From CAYGKP01 sp964350605 (GTDB lineage Bacteria > Bacteroidota > Bacteroidia > Cytophagales > JAAEPT01), in assembly GCA_964350605.1 (NCBI GenBank), contig CAYGKP010000039.1, positions 1-15,897 on the forward strand: 15,897 bases of DNA, in the 5' to 3' direction. The notes under the pieces are model-generated. The model had not been told where the DNA came from. It ran no database searches and saw only the letters and a program-made list of their open reading frames with translations. Positions 1-6,191 of this stretch are shown here, piece after piece; within the stretch, counting starts at the first letter, position 1, and every line of letters begins with the position of its first letter. Both the position numbers and the translations under genes were made by a program.

Positions 1-892
1 CCTCCCAGATGCTCGCGATGAGGGGGGGAATGATCATCAGCGAGTGGGCGAAGATGATCGGCATCACACCAGCGGCGTTGACTTTGAGGGGAATGTACTG
101 ACGCTGACCACCATATACACGGCCTCCAACCACTTGCTTGGCGTAGTTGACCGGGATGCGGCGCGTGGCTTGAGTCACCATCACTACCATCATCACAATG
201 AAGTAAAAGGCAATCAGTTCGAGTACCAGGAACAAGGCACCGGCCATGCCCTTATCCGCCACTTCGAAGCCCAAGGCTGCAGGTAGGCGGCTGATGATGC
301 CAATCATAATCAACATCGAGATCCCGTTACCAATGCCGCGCTCGGTAATTTTCTCACCCAACCACATGGCGAACAGTGATCCAGCACTGAGCAGAATAAT
401 GGCCAACGGATAGAACAGCGAGCGATCCATGACAATCGCGCCAGGCTCAATGGTAGCGATGAAGCCAGGGGCTTGCGCCATGCAGATGACCACCGTCGCA
501 ATGCGGGTCATCTGGTTGATGCGCTTGCGGCCCGATTCGCCTTCTTTCTGCAGACGCGAGAAGTAAGGAACCGCCACGCCGAGCAATTGGAAAATGATCG
601 ACGCAGTGATGTAAGGCATGATGCCTAGCCCCAAGATTGACTTGTTGCTGAACGCGCCACCAAGCAGGTTGTCGAGGAATCCGAAGATGCCTCCCCCACC
701 TTGCGAATCCGCCGCAGCGGTGATTGCATCGTAGTCCAACCCCGGAAGCAGCACGAAGCTGCCCAGGCGGAAGACCAGGATCAACCCGAGGGTATAAATG
801 ATCCGACGGCGCAACTCCTCAATCGCAAAGATGTTGCGCACCGTCCGCGCGAAGCGTCCGAGTGAGAATATCTTTACAAGTGAGGTAGCCAC
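1..892 (-). CDS. secY: SecY, channel subunit of the Sec translocon (3' end cut by window edge)
   Basis: SecY forms the membrane channel through which SecA or the ribosome passes exported and membrane proteins. The visible 297 codons cover the N-terminal region and roughly the first half of the transmembrane helices. Recognisable parts are IEELRRRI (residues 24-31) before helix 1, the signature GIMPYITASIIFQLL (about 90-104), a charged loop QKEGESGRKR, and GEKITERGIGNGIS further on. The start chosen is GTG at 890-892, 30 bases after the rplO stop; the same frame upstream has no ATG, GTG or TTG before that stop. The N-terminus is then several residues longer than many relatives, so the exact start is uncertain. 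It is the last gene visible in the spc run, its usual place. The protein continues past base 1. Identity is certain; only the start is in doubt. Confidence 0.96.
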   Translation of the reverse strand, partial: MATSLVKIFSLGRFARTVRNIFAIEELRRRIIYTLGLILVFRLGSFVLLPGLDYDAITAAADSQGGGGIFGFLDNLLGGAFSNKSILGLGIMPYITASIIFQLLGVAVPYFSRLQKEGESGRKRINQMTRIATVVICMAQAPGFIATIEPGAIVMDRSLFYPLAIILLSAGSLFAMWLGEKITERGIGNGISMLIMIGIISRLPAALGFEVADKGMAGALFLVLELIAFYFIVMMVVMVTQATRRIPVNYAKQVVGGRVYGGQRQYIPLKVNAAGVMPIIFAHSLMIIPPLIASIWE

Positions 893-922
893 AGTGGTAG
901 TTGTCTTAGGAATCGAGCGGTA

Positions 923-1516
923 CTAGGCGTCTGCCTCGTCGGTTTCAGTTGCGTCCAAAGCAGGTGCTTCAGGTGCTTTCTCAGCAGCCTTCGGCTCAGC
1001 TTTCGCTTTGGGTGCTGCTTTCGCTTTCGGTGCAGCTACTTCAGCCGGTTCTTCCTCCTCTTTCTTCGGACGAAGGATCACCACGCTTCCGCCAGCCGCC
1101 TCAATGGCCTCAATGGCTTTCGCCGAGAACCCGTGGGCAGTGACAGTCAATTTTGCTTTCAGCTCGCCAGTAGCAAGGATCTTAACAAGCTCGCGCTTGG
1201 TGCACAGGCCGTTCGCGCTGAAGTCAGCCAAACCGATCTCTTTCAAGCCGTGCTTTTCAGCGAGAAGCTGCAAATCGCGCAGGTTCAAGGCTTTGAACTC
1301 AACACGGTTGAAGTTCTTGAAGCCGAACTTAGGCACGCGTCGCTGCAAAGGCATTTGACCACCCTCGAAGCCAGCCTTGCGGCTGTAGCCCGAGCGAGAC
1401 TGGGCACCTTTGTGTCCGCGAGTCGATGTACCTCCACGGCCCGAACCTTCCCCACGCGCAATGCGCTTGGATGATTTGGTGGCCCCGGCGGCGGGTTTGA
1501 GTTGGTGGAGTTTCAT
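923..1516 (-). CDS. rplO: 50S ribosomal protein L15 (uL15) with a C-terminal Ala/Lys/Glu tail
   Basis: L15 binds 23S rRNA and joins late in large-subunit assembly. The Gly/Arg-rich N-terminal segment (RGEGSGRGGTSTRGHKGAQS, residues 21-40) and the block GFEGGQMPLQRRVPKFGF (49-66) are diagnostic. The globular domain ends near residue 150 (GGSVVILRP), about where the family normally stops. The protein then runs to residue 197 with a low-complexity tail: an acidic EEEE patch, a Pro-Lys-Ala stretch (161-185) and an acidic end (ETDEADA). By my count the tail holds 8 Lys and 13 Asp/Glu, so it is net negative, unusual for a ribosomal protein. The ATG lies 4 bases after the rpmD stop. Confidence 0.98.
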   Translation of the reverse strand: MKLHQLKPAAGATKSSKRIARGEGSGRGGTSTRGHKGAQSRSGYSRKAGFEGGQMPLQRRVPKFGFKNFNRVEFKALNLRDLQLLAEKHGLKEIGLADFSANGLCTKRELVKILATGELKAKLTVTAHGFSAKAIEAIEAAGGSVVILRPKKEEEEPAEVAAPKAKAAPKAKAEPKAAEKAPEAPALDATETDEADA

Positions 1517-1520
1517 GGCC

Positions 1521-1700
1521 TTAGGCTTTTTCTACTGCAACAATGTGGCCGACTACGTCGATCATCCCCTGGATTTGAGGGGTGAGCTCGTGCTCAACCG
1601 ACGAGTTAACTTTTCTCAGACCGAGGGCCGTCAGCGTGTCACGCTGATTGGTGGGCCGTTTGATCTGGCTGCGAACGAGGGTGATTTTTACCTTGCTCAT
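1521..1700 (-). CDS. rpmD: 50S ribosomal protein L30 (uL30)
   Basis: This small 59-residue protein was found by reading the gap between rpsE and rplO. It begins MSKVKITLVRSQIKRPTNQR and ends GHIVAVEKA. The IKRPTNQRDTLTALGLRKVN segment is the typical L30 core, in which a GLRK helix follows the first strand, and the length matches the short bacterial form. L30 is a peripheral large-subunit protein that is not universally retained. The ATG is at 1698-1700, 5 bases after the rpsE stop; the TAA is at 1521-1523, 4 bases before rplO. The rpsE-rpmD-rplO order is the standard spc arrangement and supports the call. Confidence 0.96.
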   Translation of the reverse strand: MSKVKITLVRSQIKRPTNQRDTLTALGLRKVNSSVEHELTPQIQGMIDVVGHIVAVEKA

Positions 1701-1705
1701 CTCGC

Positions 1706-2227
1706 TTATCCGTTAAAGACTTTCTCCATGGTGATGCCACGCTGTGCTGCCACTGCGATCGGATCGCGAAGCTGCAAGAGGGCATCGAAGGTGGCTTTCA
1801 CCACGTTGTGGGGGTTCGAAGAACCTTGCGACTTGGCTAGGACGTCTTTCACGCCAGCACTCTCAAGTACCGCACGCATCGCACCACCGGCGATGACACC
1901 AGTACCAGCCGAAGCAGGCTTCAGCAAGACCTTGCCACCACAGAATTTTCCTTTCACCTCGTGGGGCAACGTGCCTTTCAGCACGGGTACCTTGATGAGG
2001 TTTTTCTTTGCGTCGTCGATCCCTTTAGTGATCGCGTCAGTCACCTCGTTGGCTTTGCCCAAGCCGTGGCCCACCACGCCATCGCCGTTTCCGACAACAA
2101 CAACAGCCGCGAAGCTGAAACGGCGACCACCCTTGACCACCTTGGCCACGCGGTTGATGTTCACGACCCGCTCTTTGAGGTCGATTTCGGAGGCCTTAAC
2201 CTTACGTACGGTTTGCGTCGATTCCAT
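1706..2227 (-). CDS. rpsE: 30S ribosomal protein S5 (uS5)
   Basis: S5 contacts S4 and the decoding region of the small subunit and influences fidelity; its N-terminal loop is where spectinomycin resistance changes arise in other bacteria. The 173 residues contain the S5 double-stranded-RNA-binding domain (about 19-82), with RVAKVVKGGRRFSF (26-39) and GNGDGVVGHGLGKA (46-59). The C-terminal domain includes GTGVIAGGAMRAVLE (108-122) and KSQGSSNPHNVVKATFDAL (132-150). No spectinomycin-type deletion is evident in the loop, by eye. The start ATG lies 7 bases downstream of the rplR stop. Confidence 0.98.
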   Translation of the reverse strand: MESTQTVRKVKASEIDLKERVVNINRVAKVVKGGRRFSFAAVVVVGNGDGVVGHGLGKANEVTDAITKGIDDAKKNLIKVPVLKGTLPHEVKGKFCGGKVLLKPASAGTGVIAGGAMRAVLESAGVKDVLAKSQGSSNPHNVVKATFDALLQLRDPIAVAAQRGITMEKVFNG

Positions 2228-2234
2228 GTGTGAA

Positions 2235-2582
2235 TTAAAACTTCAAGCCCCCTTCGCGTGCGCCGTCGGCCAAAGCCTTAACGCGACCGTGGTATAGGTA
2301 GCCGTTGCGGTCGAATACGACCGCTTCAATGTTGTTTGACTTTGCCATCTCGGCCAGCGCTTTGCCTACGGCAGCGGCGACTTCAACAGGCGTGCCTTTG
2401 GCCCCAACTTTCGCGGCCGAAGCCGAAGCGAGGGTTTTGCCGCTGACATCGTCGATCAATTGGGCATAAATGCCTTTGTTCGAGCGAAATACGCTGAGGC
2501 GCGGGCGCGCCGCAGTGCCAGAAATCTGGCGGCGGATGCTGCGGCGGATGCGCAGGCGACGAGCTTGGTTGGTAACAGCCAT
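2235..2582 (-). CDS. rplR: 50S ribosomal protein L18 (uL18)
   Basis: L18 binds 5S rRNA and, with L5, anchors it to the central protuberance. The protein is 115 residues, normal for the family. It has a basic N-terminal arm (RRLRIRRSIRRQISG, 8-22), then PRLSVFRSNKGIYAQLIDD (27-45), and a closing segment with FDRNGYLYHGRVKALADGAR (90-109). The gene follows rplF with only a 3-base gap and precedes rpsE by 7 bases, so translational coupling is plausible. Confidence 0.98.
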   Translation of the reverse strand: MAVTNQARRLRIRRSIRRQISGTAARPRLSVFRSNKGIYAQLIDDVSGKTLASASAAKVGAKGTPVEVAAAVGKALAEMAKSNNIEAVVFDRNGYLYHGRVKALADGAREGGLKF

Positions 2583-2585
2583 CTT

Positions 2586-3140
2586 CTACTTGCTTGCGGT
2601 CTTACCGGCTTTGCGACGAATCTGCTCGCCCACGAAACGGATTCCTTTGCCTTTGTAAGGCTCGGGCGCACGCAGCGAACGGATCTTAGCGGCCACTTGA
2701 CCGATGAGTTGCTTGTCAACCGACTCGATGGTCACGATTGGGTTTTTCCCCTTCTCCGTGAGTGCCGAGGCGGAAATTTCTACGGGAAGTTGGAAGAAGA
2801 TGGGGTGTGAATACCCCAGGCTCAATTCCAACAATTGGCCCTGGACGGTGGCTTTGTAACCAACACCCACGAGCTCCATTTTCTTTTGGTACCCTTCCGA
2901 TACACCGACCACCATGTTGGCGATCAGCGCACGAGTCAACCCATGGGCCGCCTTGTGACGCTTCTGCTCGGTGGGCCGGGCTACAGTCAACTCGCCGTTT
3001 TCGACGGTGACTTTCATGTCCGGATCGATGGGCTGGCGAAGTTCGCCTTTACCCCCTTTTACAGTCACCACGCTGTCAGCGGAGACTTCTACGCTGACCC
3101 CTGCGGGCACTTTGATGATGGCTTTTCCTACGCGAGACAT
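2586..3140 (-). CDS. rplF: 50S ribosomal protein L6 (uL6)
   Basis: L6 sits near the base of the L7/L12 stalk and the sarcin-ricin loop, where translational GTPases bind. The 184-residue protein shows both L6 repeats: the first begins MSRVGKAIIKVPAGVSV, and the second carries the family signature PEPYKGKGIRFVGE (159-172). Length is typical. The ATG is at 3138-3140, 8 bases after the rpsH stop. Nothing is unusual about the sequence. Confidence 0.98.
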   Translation of the reverse strand: MSRVGKAIIKVPAGVSVEVSADSVVTVKGGKGELRQPIDPDMKVTVENGELTVARPTEQKRHKAAHGLTRALIANMVVGVSEGYQKKMELVGVGYKATVQGQLLELSLGYSHPIFFQLPVEISASALTEKGKNPIVTIESVDKQLIGQVAAKIRSLRAPEPYKGKGIRFVGEQIRRKAGKTASK

Positions 3141-3148
3141 GACTTTCC

Positions 3149-3547
3149 TTAGTAGACGTAGCAGAGAACTTCACCTCCGATGCCCAATTGACGGGCTTCC
3201 TTGTTGGTCATCACACCTCTCGAGGTCGAAAGGATGGCAACGCCAAGACCGTTGAGTACGCGGGGCATGGTGTCCTTACCGGTGTACTTGCGTAGACCCG
3301 GTGTGCTGACACGCTTGAGCGAAACAATGGCCGACTTCTTCGATACTGGATTGTACTTCAAGGCAATCTTGATGCTGCCTTGCTTCTCATCCTCCTCGAA
3401 CTTGTAGGCCATGATGTAGCCTTGGTCGTAGAGCACCCGCGTCAACTCCTTCTTGAGGTTGGAGCCGGGGATGTTCACCACACGGTGGTTGGCGCCGATC
3501 GCGTTGCGAATTCGGGTCAAGTAATCTGCGATGGGGTCTGTGACCAT
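3149..3547 (-). CDS. rpsH: 30S ribosomal protein S8 (uS8)
   Basis: S8 is a primary binder of 16S rRNA helix 21 and, in enterobacteria, the translational repressor of the spc operon. The 132 residues begin MVTDPIADYLTRIRNA and include the RNA-binding C-terminal signature STSRGVMTNKEARQLGIGGE (107-126). Unlike its neighbours it is not tightly packed against the gene before it. A 147-base gap separates it from rpsN, and that gap holds a good promoter match and several inverted repeats. rpsH is therefore probably the first gene of an internal transcript running to secY, besides being read through from upstream. Confidence 0.98.
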   Translation of the reverse strand: MVTDPIADYLTRIRNAIGANHRVVNIPGSNLKKELTRVLYDQGYIMAYKFEEDEKQGSIKIALKYNPVSKKSAIVSLKRVSTPGLRKYTGKDTMPRVLNGLGVAILSTSRGVMTNKEARQLGIGGEVLCYVY

Positions 3548-3561
3548 CCTTGTTGTGTTAA

Positions 3562-3575
3562 GTAGAGGCTTCTAC
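3562..3575 (-). promoter_or_regulatory. Small hairpin just upstream of rpsH
   Basis: GTAGA (3562-3566) and TCTAC (3571-3575) form a perfect 5-base-pair stem around a 4-base loop, 14 bases upstream of the rpsH start codon. On the transcript it lies at the end of the leader, where it could affect ribosome access. The pairing is directly visible; its role is inference. There is no T-run after it on the minus strand, so it is not an intrinsic terminator. Confidence 0.4.
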
Positions 3576-3588
3576 GTTGGTGTTTTTT

Positions 3589-3656
3589 GCAGCTCCGGGG
3601 AGCCAAAAGGCCTGTTTTTGGGGTGCTTTTGCGGGCGTTCCGTCAAACAGGGCTGC
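3589..3656 (-). promoter_or_regulatory. Structured leader upstream of rpsH (nested inverted repeats)
   Basis: The inter-genic leader contains a 7-base-pair perfect inverted repeat, CCTGTTT (3611-3617) with AAACAGG (3645-3651), enclosing 27 bases. Directly abutting it, GCAGC (3589-3593) can pair with GCTGC (3652-3656). A smaller stem, GCTC (3592-3595) with GAGC (3600-3603), would compete with the outer helix. The 7-bp stem falls at or immediately after the start point predicted from the promoter box, so a promoter-derived mRNA could begin with it. A regulatory or stabilising role is inferred, not shown. Confidence 0.4.
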
Positions 3657-3686
3657 AAAGATATGGTTTCGCTGCGAGAATCGAAA
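3656..3686 (-). promoter_or_regulatory. Predicted Bacteroidota-type internal promoter for rpsH-secY
   Basis: The minus strand reads TATCTTTG at 3663-3656, an exact match to the TAnnTTTG -7 box used by the Bacteroidota housekeeping sigma factor. Nineteen bases upstream lies TTTC (3686-3683), one base off the TTTG -33 box. The start would lie at about 3649-3652, giving a leader of roughly 100 bases before rpsH. No terminator separates it from rpsN, so it would supplement read-through. Confidence 0.6.
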
Positions 3687-3694
3687 GGGCTAGT

Positions 3695-3964
3695 TTACCA
3701 GCTCGACTTTGTAACCCCAGGGATTTTTCCTTCGCTGGCCAGCTTGCGGAAGGTGACACGCGAAACACCGAAGCGGCGCATGTACCCCCGTGGGCGACCG
3801 GTCAATTTGCAACGGTTGTGCAAACGAACGGGCGAGGCGTTACGGGGCAATTTGTCGAGGCCGACATAGTCGCCAGCTTCCTTGAGGCGCTTGCGCTTCT
3901 CGGCGTACTGGTCAACCGTCTTCTGACGCTTGATTTCGCGGGCTTTTACCGATGCTTTAGCCAT
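3695..3964 (-). CDS. rpsN: 30S ribosomal protein S14 (uS14), zinc-independent form
   Basis: S14 joins late in assembly of the 30S head. The protein has 89 residues and only one cysteine (Cys52, in the segment HNRCKLTGRPRGYMRRFGVS, 49-68), so it lacks the paired CxxC zinc ligands of the short 61-residue form. It is therefore the long, zinc-independent (C-minus) type, whose function should not depend on zinc supply. The gene is 5 bases downstream of rplE and is the last one before the 147-base gap with the internal promoter. Confidence 0.98.
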   Translation of the reverse strand: MAKASVKAREIKRQKTVDQYAEKRKRLKEAGDYVGLDKLPRNASPVRLHNRCKLTGRPRGYMRRFGVSRVTFRKLASEGKIPGVTKSSW

Positions 3965-3969
3965 GGGTA

Positions 3970-4539
3970 CTAGTTGTCTTCTTGTTGATTTTTGGGACGC
4001 ACGAACGGCATGCCGAACGCCTTGAGAAGCGCGAGGCCCTCTTCGTCGGTTTTTGCTGTGGTCACCAGGGTGATGTCCATCCCGTTGATGGTTTTGATCT
4101 GATCGATCGTGATCTCGGGGAAGATGATCTGCTCCTGCACACCGAGTGTGTAGTTGCCACGACCATCGAAGCTCTTGTCGCTGACGCCTTGGAAATCACG
4201 AACACGCGGCAAGGCAACGTTCATGAAGCGATCCAAGAATTCGTACATGCGCTCTCCGCGCAGGGTGACGCGCGTGCCGATGGGCATGCCGTCGCGCAGC
4301 TTAAAGCTGGCAACCGACTTCTTCGAGATGGTAGGTACCGCACGCTGTCCGGCGATGATCGACAACTCCTCGACGCTTTGGTCAACGAGTTTTTTGTCGG
4401 CCACCGAACCTTTGACACCCCGGTTGATGACAACCTTGGTCAAACGTGGCACCTGCATGATGCTCTTGTACCCGAATTGCTCTTGGAGCGCGGGAACGAT
4501 TTGAGAAGTGTACTTCTCTTTGAGGCGTGGACTATACAT
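3970..4539 (-). CDS. rplE: 50S ribosomal protein L5 (uL5)
   Basis: L5 binds 5S rRNA in the central protuberance and contacts the P-site tRNA. The start chosen is ATG at 4537-4539, giving 189 residues beginning MYSPRLKEKYTSQIVPALQE. The reading frame stays open up to 4755, but those residues are a shadow of rplX and have no L5 similarity. Key segments are PRLTKVVINRGVKG (31-44), PTISKKSVASFKLRDGMPIG (69-88) and the C-terminal block LLKAFGMPF (171-179). The start overlaps the end of rplX by 8 bases, which suggests translational coupling of L24 and L5. Confidence 0.97.
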   Translation of the reverse strand: MYSPRLKEKYTSQIVPALQEQFGYKSIMQVPRLTKVVINRGVKGSVADKKLVDQSVEELSIIAGQRAVPTISKKSVASFKLRDGMPIGTRVTLRGERMYEFLDRFMNVALPRVRDFQGVSDKSFDGRGNYTLGVQEQIIFPEITIDQIKTINGMDITLVTTAKTDEEGLALLKAFGMPFVRPKNQQEDN

Positions 4540-4882
4540 CACCAATGAATTTGTCGGTCTTCTTCGAGTAGCGTTGCAGCTTGCCCTTCTCATTGACGCG
4601 GCGACCCGTACGGGTGGCCTCGCCAGTGGCTGGATCGACCAGCTTGAGGTTCGAGACATGAACGGTACCCTCCGTGCGCTCGATCCCCCCGTTGGGGTTC
4701 TGGGCGCTGGGTTTTTTGTGCTTCGAGATGATGTTGACACCTTCCACAACGGCACGTTGCTTTTCGAGGTCGACCCGAAGGATCTTGCCTTGCTTGCCTT
4801 TGTGGTTGCCCGAGGTCACCAGAACGGTGTCGCCCGAACGAACGTGCAACTTAACAGTCGGAGTTTTTGCGTTGATAGCCAT
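4532..4882 (-). CDS. rplX: 50S ribosomal protein L24 (uL24)
   Basis: L24 is one of the two assembly-initiating proteins of the 50S subunit and later lies near the exit of the peptide tunnel. The 116-residue protein contains the KOW motif in its N-terminal part (HVRSGDTVLVTSGNHKGKQG, 13-32), then GVNIISKHKKPSAQNPNGGI (48-67) and VSNLKLVDPATGEATRTGRR (76-95). Length is slightly above the enterobacterial form and normal for this phylum. The TAG stop at 4532-4534 lies within the first codons of rplE, giving an 8-base overlap. Confidence 0.98.
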   Translation of the reverse strand: MAINAKTPTVKLHVRSGDTVLVTSGNHKGKQGKILRVDLEKQRAVVEGVNIISKHKKPSAQNPNGGIERTEGTVHVSNLKLVDPATGEATRTGRRVNEKGKLQRYSKKTDKFIGDV

Positions 4883-4886
4883 CTGC

Positions 4887-5255
4887 TTAGAGAACTTCAG
4901 GAGCCAGCGAAACGATCTTCATGTACTGCTTCTCGCGCAGTTCACGCGCAACAGGCCCGAAAATGCGGGTGCCACGTGGCTCCCCTTGTGGGTTGAGCAG
5001 AACAGCCGCGTTATCCGAAAAACGGATGTACGAACCGTCCCGACGACGAATTTCTTTTTTGGTGCGTACCACTACGGCCCGTGTCACGAAGCCCTTCTTC
5101 ATGTTCGAAGAGGAGAGCGCCGATTTGACGGTGACCACAATTTCATCACCAATCGAGGCGTAGCGGCGTTTGGTGCCGCCCAGTACGCGGATGCAAAGCA
5201 CCTCTTTGGCGCCACTGTTGTCCGCGACCGATAGCCGTGATTCTTGCTGTACCAT
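4887..5255 (-). CDS. rplN: 50S ribosomal protein L14 (uL14)
   Basis: L14 lies on the intersubunit face and forms bridge B8; it is also the docking site of the silencing factor RsfS in other bacteria. The protein is 122 residues, exactly the usual family length. It begins MVQQESRLSVADNSGAKEVL, has the GFVTRAVVVRTKKEIRR strand region (55-71), and ends with the highly conserved PRGTRIFGPVARELR (93-107) and MKIVSLAPEVL. It starts 6 bases after the rpsQ stop and ends 4 bases before rplX. Confidence 0.99.
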   Translation of the reverse strand: MVQQESRLSVADNSGAKEVLCIRVLGGTKRRYASIGDEIVVTVKSALSSSNMKKGFVTRAVVVRTKKEIRRRDGSYIRFSDNAAVLLNPQGEPRGTRIFGPVARELREKQYMKIVSLAPEVL

Positions 5256-5261
5256 CTTTGC

Positions 5262-5534
5262 TTACTTAGCTTTTTCTAGGACTTCCACCAGGCGCCAGCG
5301 CTTGTCCTTACTCAAGGGGCGGGTCTCCATGATGCGGACCAAATCGCCGATGCCACAGGTGTTGGCTTCGTCGTGGGCTTTGAACTTCGAGGTCTTGCGG
5401 ACGAACTTCCCATACATGGGGTGTTTCTCGCGGATCTCGACGGCCACGGTGATGGTCTTATCCATCTTATTTGAACGGACGATGCCTACGCGCTCTTTGC
5501 GAAGGTTACGACCCGATGCACTGATTCCACTCAT
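5262..5534 (-). CDS. rpsQ: 30S ribosomal protein S17 (uS17)
   Basis: S17 is a primary 16S rRNA binder with an OB-fold. In the 90 residues the OB-fold core reads RVGIVRSNKMDKTITVAVE (15-33), followed by HPMYGKFVRKTSKFKAHDE (38-56) and the signature GDLVRIMETRPLSKDKRWRL (63-82). The gene begins only 2 bases after the rpmC stop and ends 6 bases before rplN. The rpmC-rpsQ-rplN order is the standard boundary between the S10 and spc parts of the cluster. Here there is no sign of a promoter or terminator at that boundary. Confidence 0.98.
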   Translation of the reverse strand: MSGISASGRNLRKERVGIVRSNKMDKTITVAVEIREKHPMYGKFVRKTSKFKAHDEANTCGIGDLVRIMETRPLSKDKRWRLVEVLEKAK

Positions 5535-5536
5535 GG

Positions 5537-5737
5537 CTAGGCGGCGGTTTGACGCTGTTTGCGGTTGAGCTCAGTCATCAGACGAGCAACCAGTTTGCGT
5601 TGGTGATTGATGCGAAGCGGGTTCTCGATTGGCGAGACCGCGTGTGCAAAGCGTAGTTTTTCTAAGGCAGCCTTTTCTTCGGCTACTTTGGTTGTCAGTT
5701 CGGCGAGGCCGAGTCCCTGAATCTCTGTGTTCTTCAT
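5537..5737 (-). CDS. rpmC: 50S ribosomal protein L29 (uL29)
   Basis: L29 is a small helical protein at the rim of the peptide exit tunnel, next to L23, where it contributes to docking of trigger factor and SRP. The 66 residues form two predicted helices. The second contains the diagnostic ENPLRINHQRKLVARLMTEL (38-57). The gene lies 7 bases after the rplP stop and 2 bases before rpsQ, in the conserved rplP-rpmC-rpsQ order. Confidence 0.97.
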   Translation of the reverse strand: MKNTEIQGLGLAELTTKVAEEKAALEKLRFAHAVSPIENPLRINHQRKLVARLMTELNRKQRQTAA

Positions 5738-5744
5738 CTCTAGC

Positions 5745-6164
5745 TTACGCTTCGTAGTCGCGACGGATCACGAACTTGACGGTGACAGGAAGTTTCTGTG
5801 CGGCCAGGGCCAAGGCTTGTTGTGCCACTTCAAGTGGGACACCGCCGGCCTCGAACATGATCACACCCGGGCGAACAGGGGCCACCCAATATTCGGGGGC
5901 ACCTTTACCCTTACCCATGCGAACCTCTGCAGGCTTCTTGGTGATGGGCTTGTCGGGGAAAATGCGAATCCACACTTGGCCCTCACGCTTCATGGCGCGA
6001 GTGACAGCGATACGGGCCGCTTCGATTTGACGCGAAGTGATCCATCCGCCTTCTAGGGATTTCAGACCGAAGGAACCGAAGGTGACTTCGTGACCACGTT
6101 GGGCAATGCCCTTAACGCGGCCCTTCTGCTGCTTGCGGTATTTGACTCGTTTTGGCTGTAGCAT
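5745..6164 (-). CDS. rplP: 50S ribosomal protein L16 (uL16)
   Basis: L16 organises the A-site region and the base of the central protuberance. The 139 residues start MLQPKRVKYRKQQKGRVKGI and contain the conserved VRMGKGKGAPEYWVAPVRPG (81-100). Arg82 here aligns by eye with the arginine that is hydroxylated in some bacteria (Arg81 of E. coli); no hydroxylase is encoded in the window. The gene starts after a 27-base gap from the rpsC stop, slightly longer than its neighbours, with no promoter-like box that I can see in it. Confidence 0.98.
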   Translation of the reverse strand: MLQPKRVKYRKQQKGRVKGIAQRGHEVTFGSFGLKSLEGGWITSRQIEAARIAVTRAMKREGQVWIRIFPDKPITKKPAEVRMGKGKGAPEYWVAPVRPGVIMFEAGGVPLEVAQQALALAAQKLPVTVKFVIRRDYEA

Positions 6165-6191
6165 GACGACTGGTAGCTTCCTGGGTTGTGC

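Noticed and set aside
1410..2297. A plus-strand open frame of 295 codons across rplO, rpmD and rpsE
   Set aside because: It lies opposite three confident genes and its composition is that of a mirror frame.
3589..3603. The GCTC/GAGC stem in the rpsN-rpsH gap as a transcription terminator
   Set aside because: On the transcribed minus strand the stem is short and followed by an A-run, not a T-run. The T-run lies on the plus strand, where no gene precedes it.
4540..4755. An N-terminal extension of L5 of 72 residues
   Set aside because: The frame is open, but the residues are an out-of-frame reading of rplX. L5 homology begins exactly at the ATG at 4537-4539.
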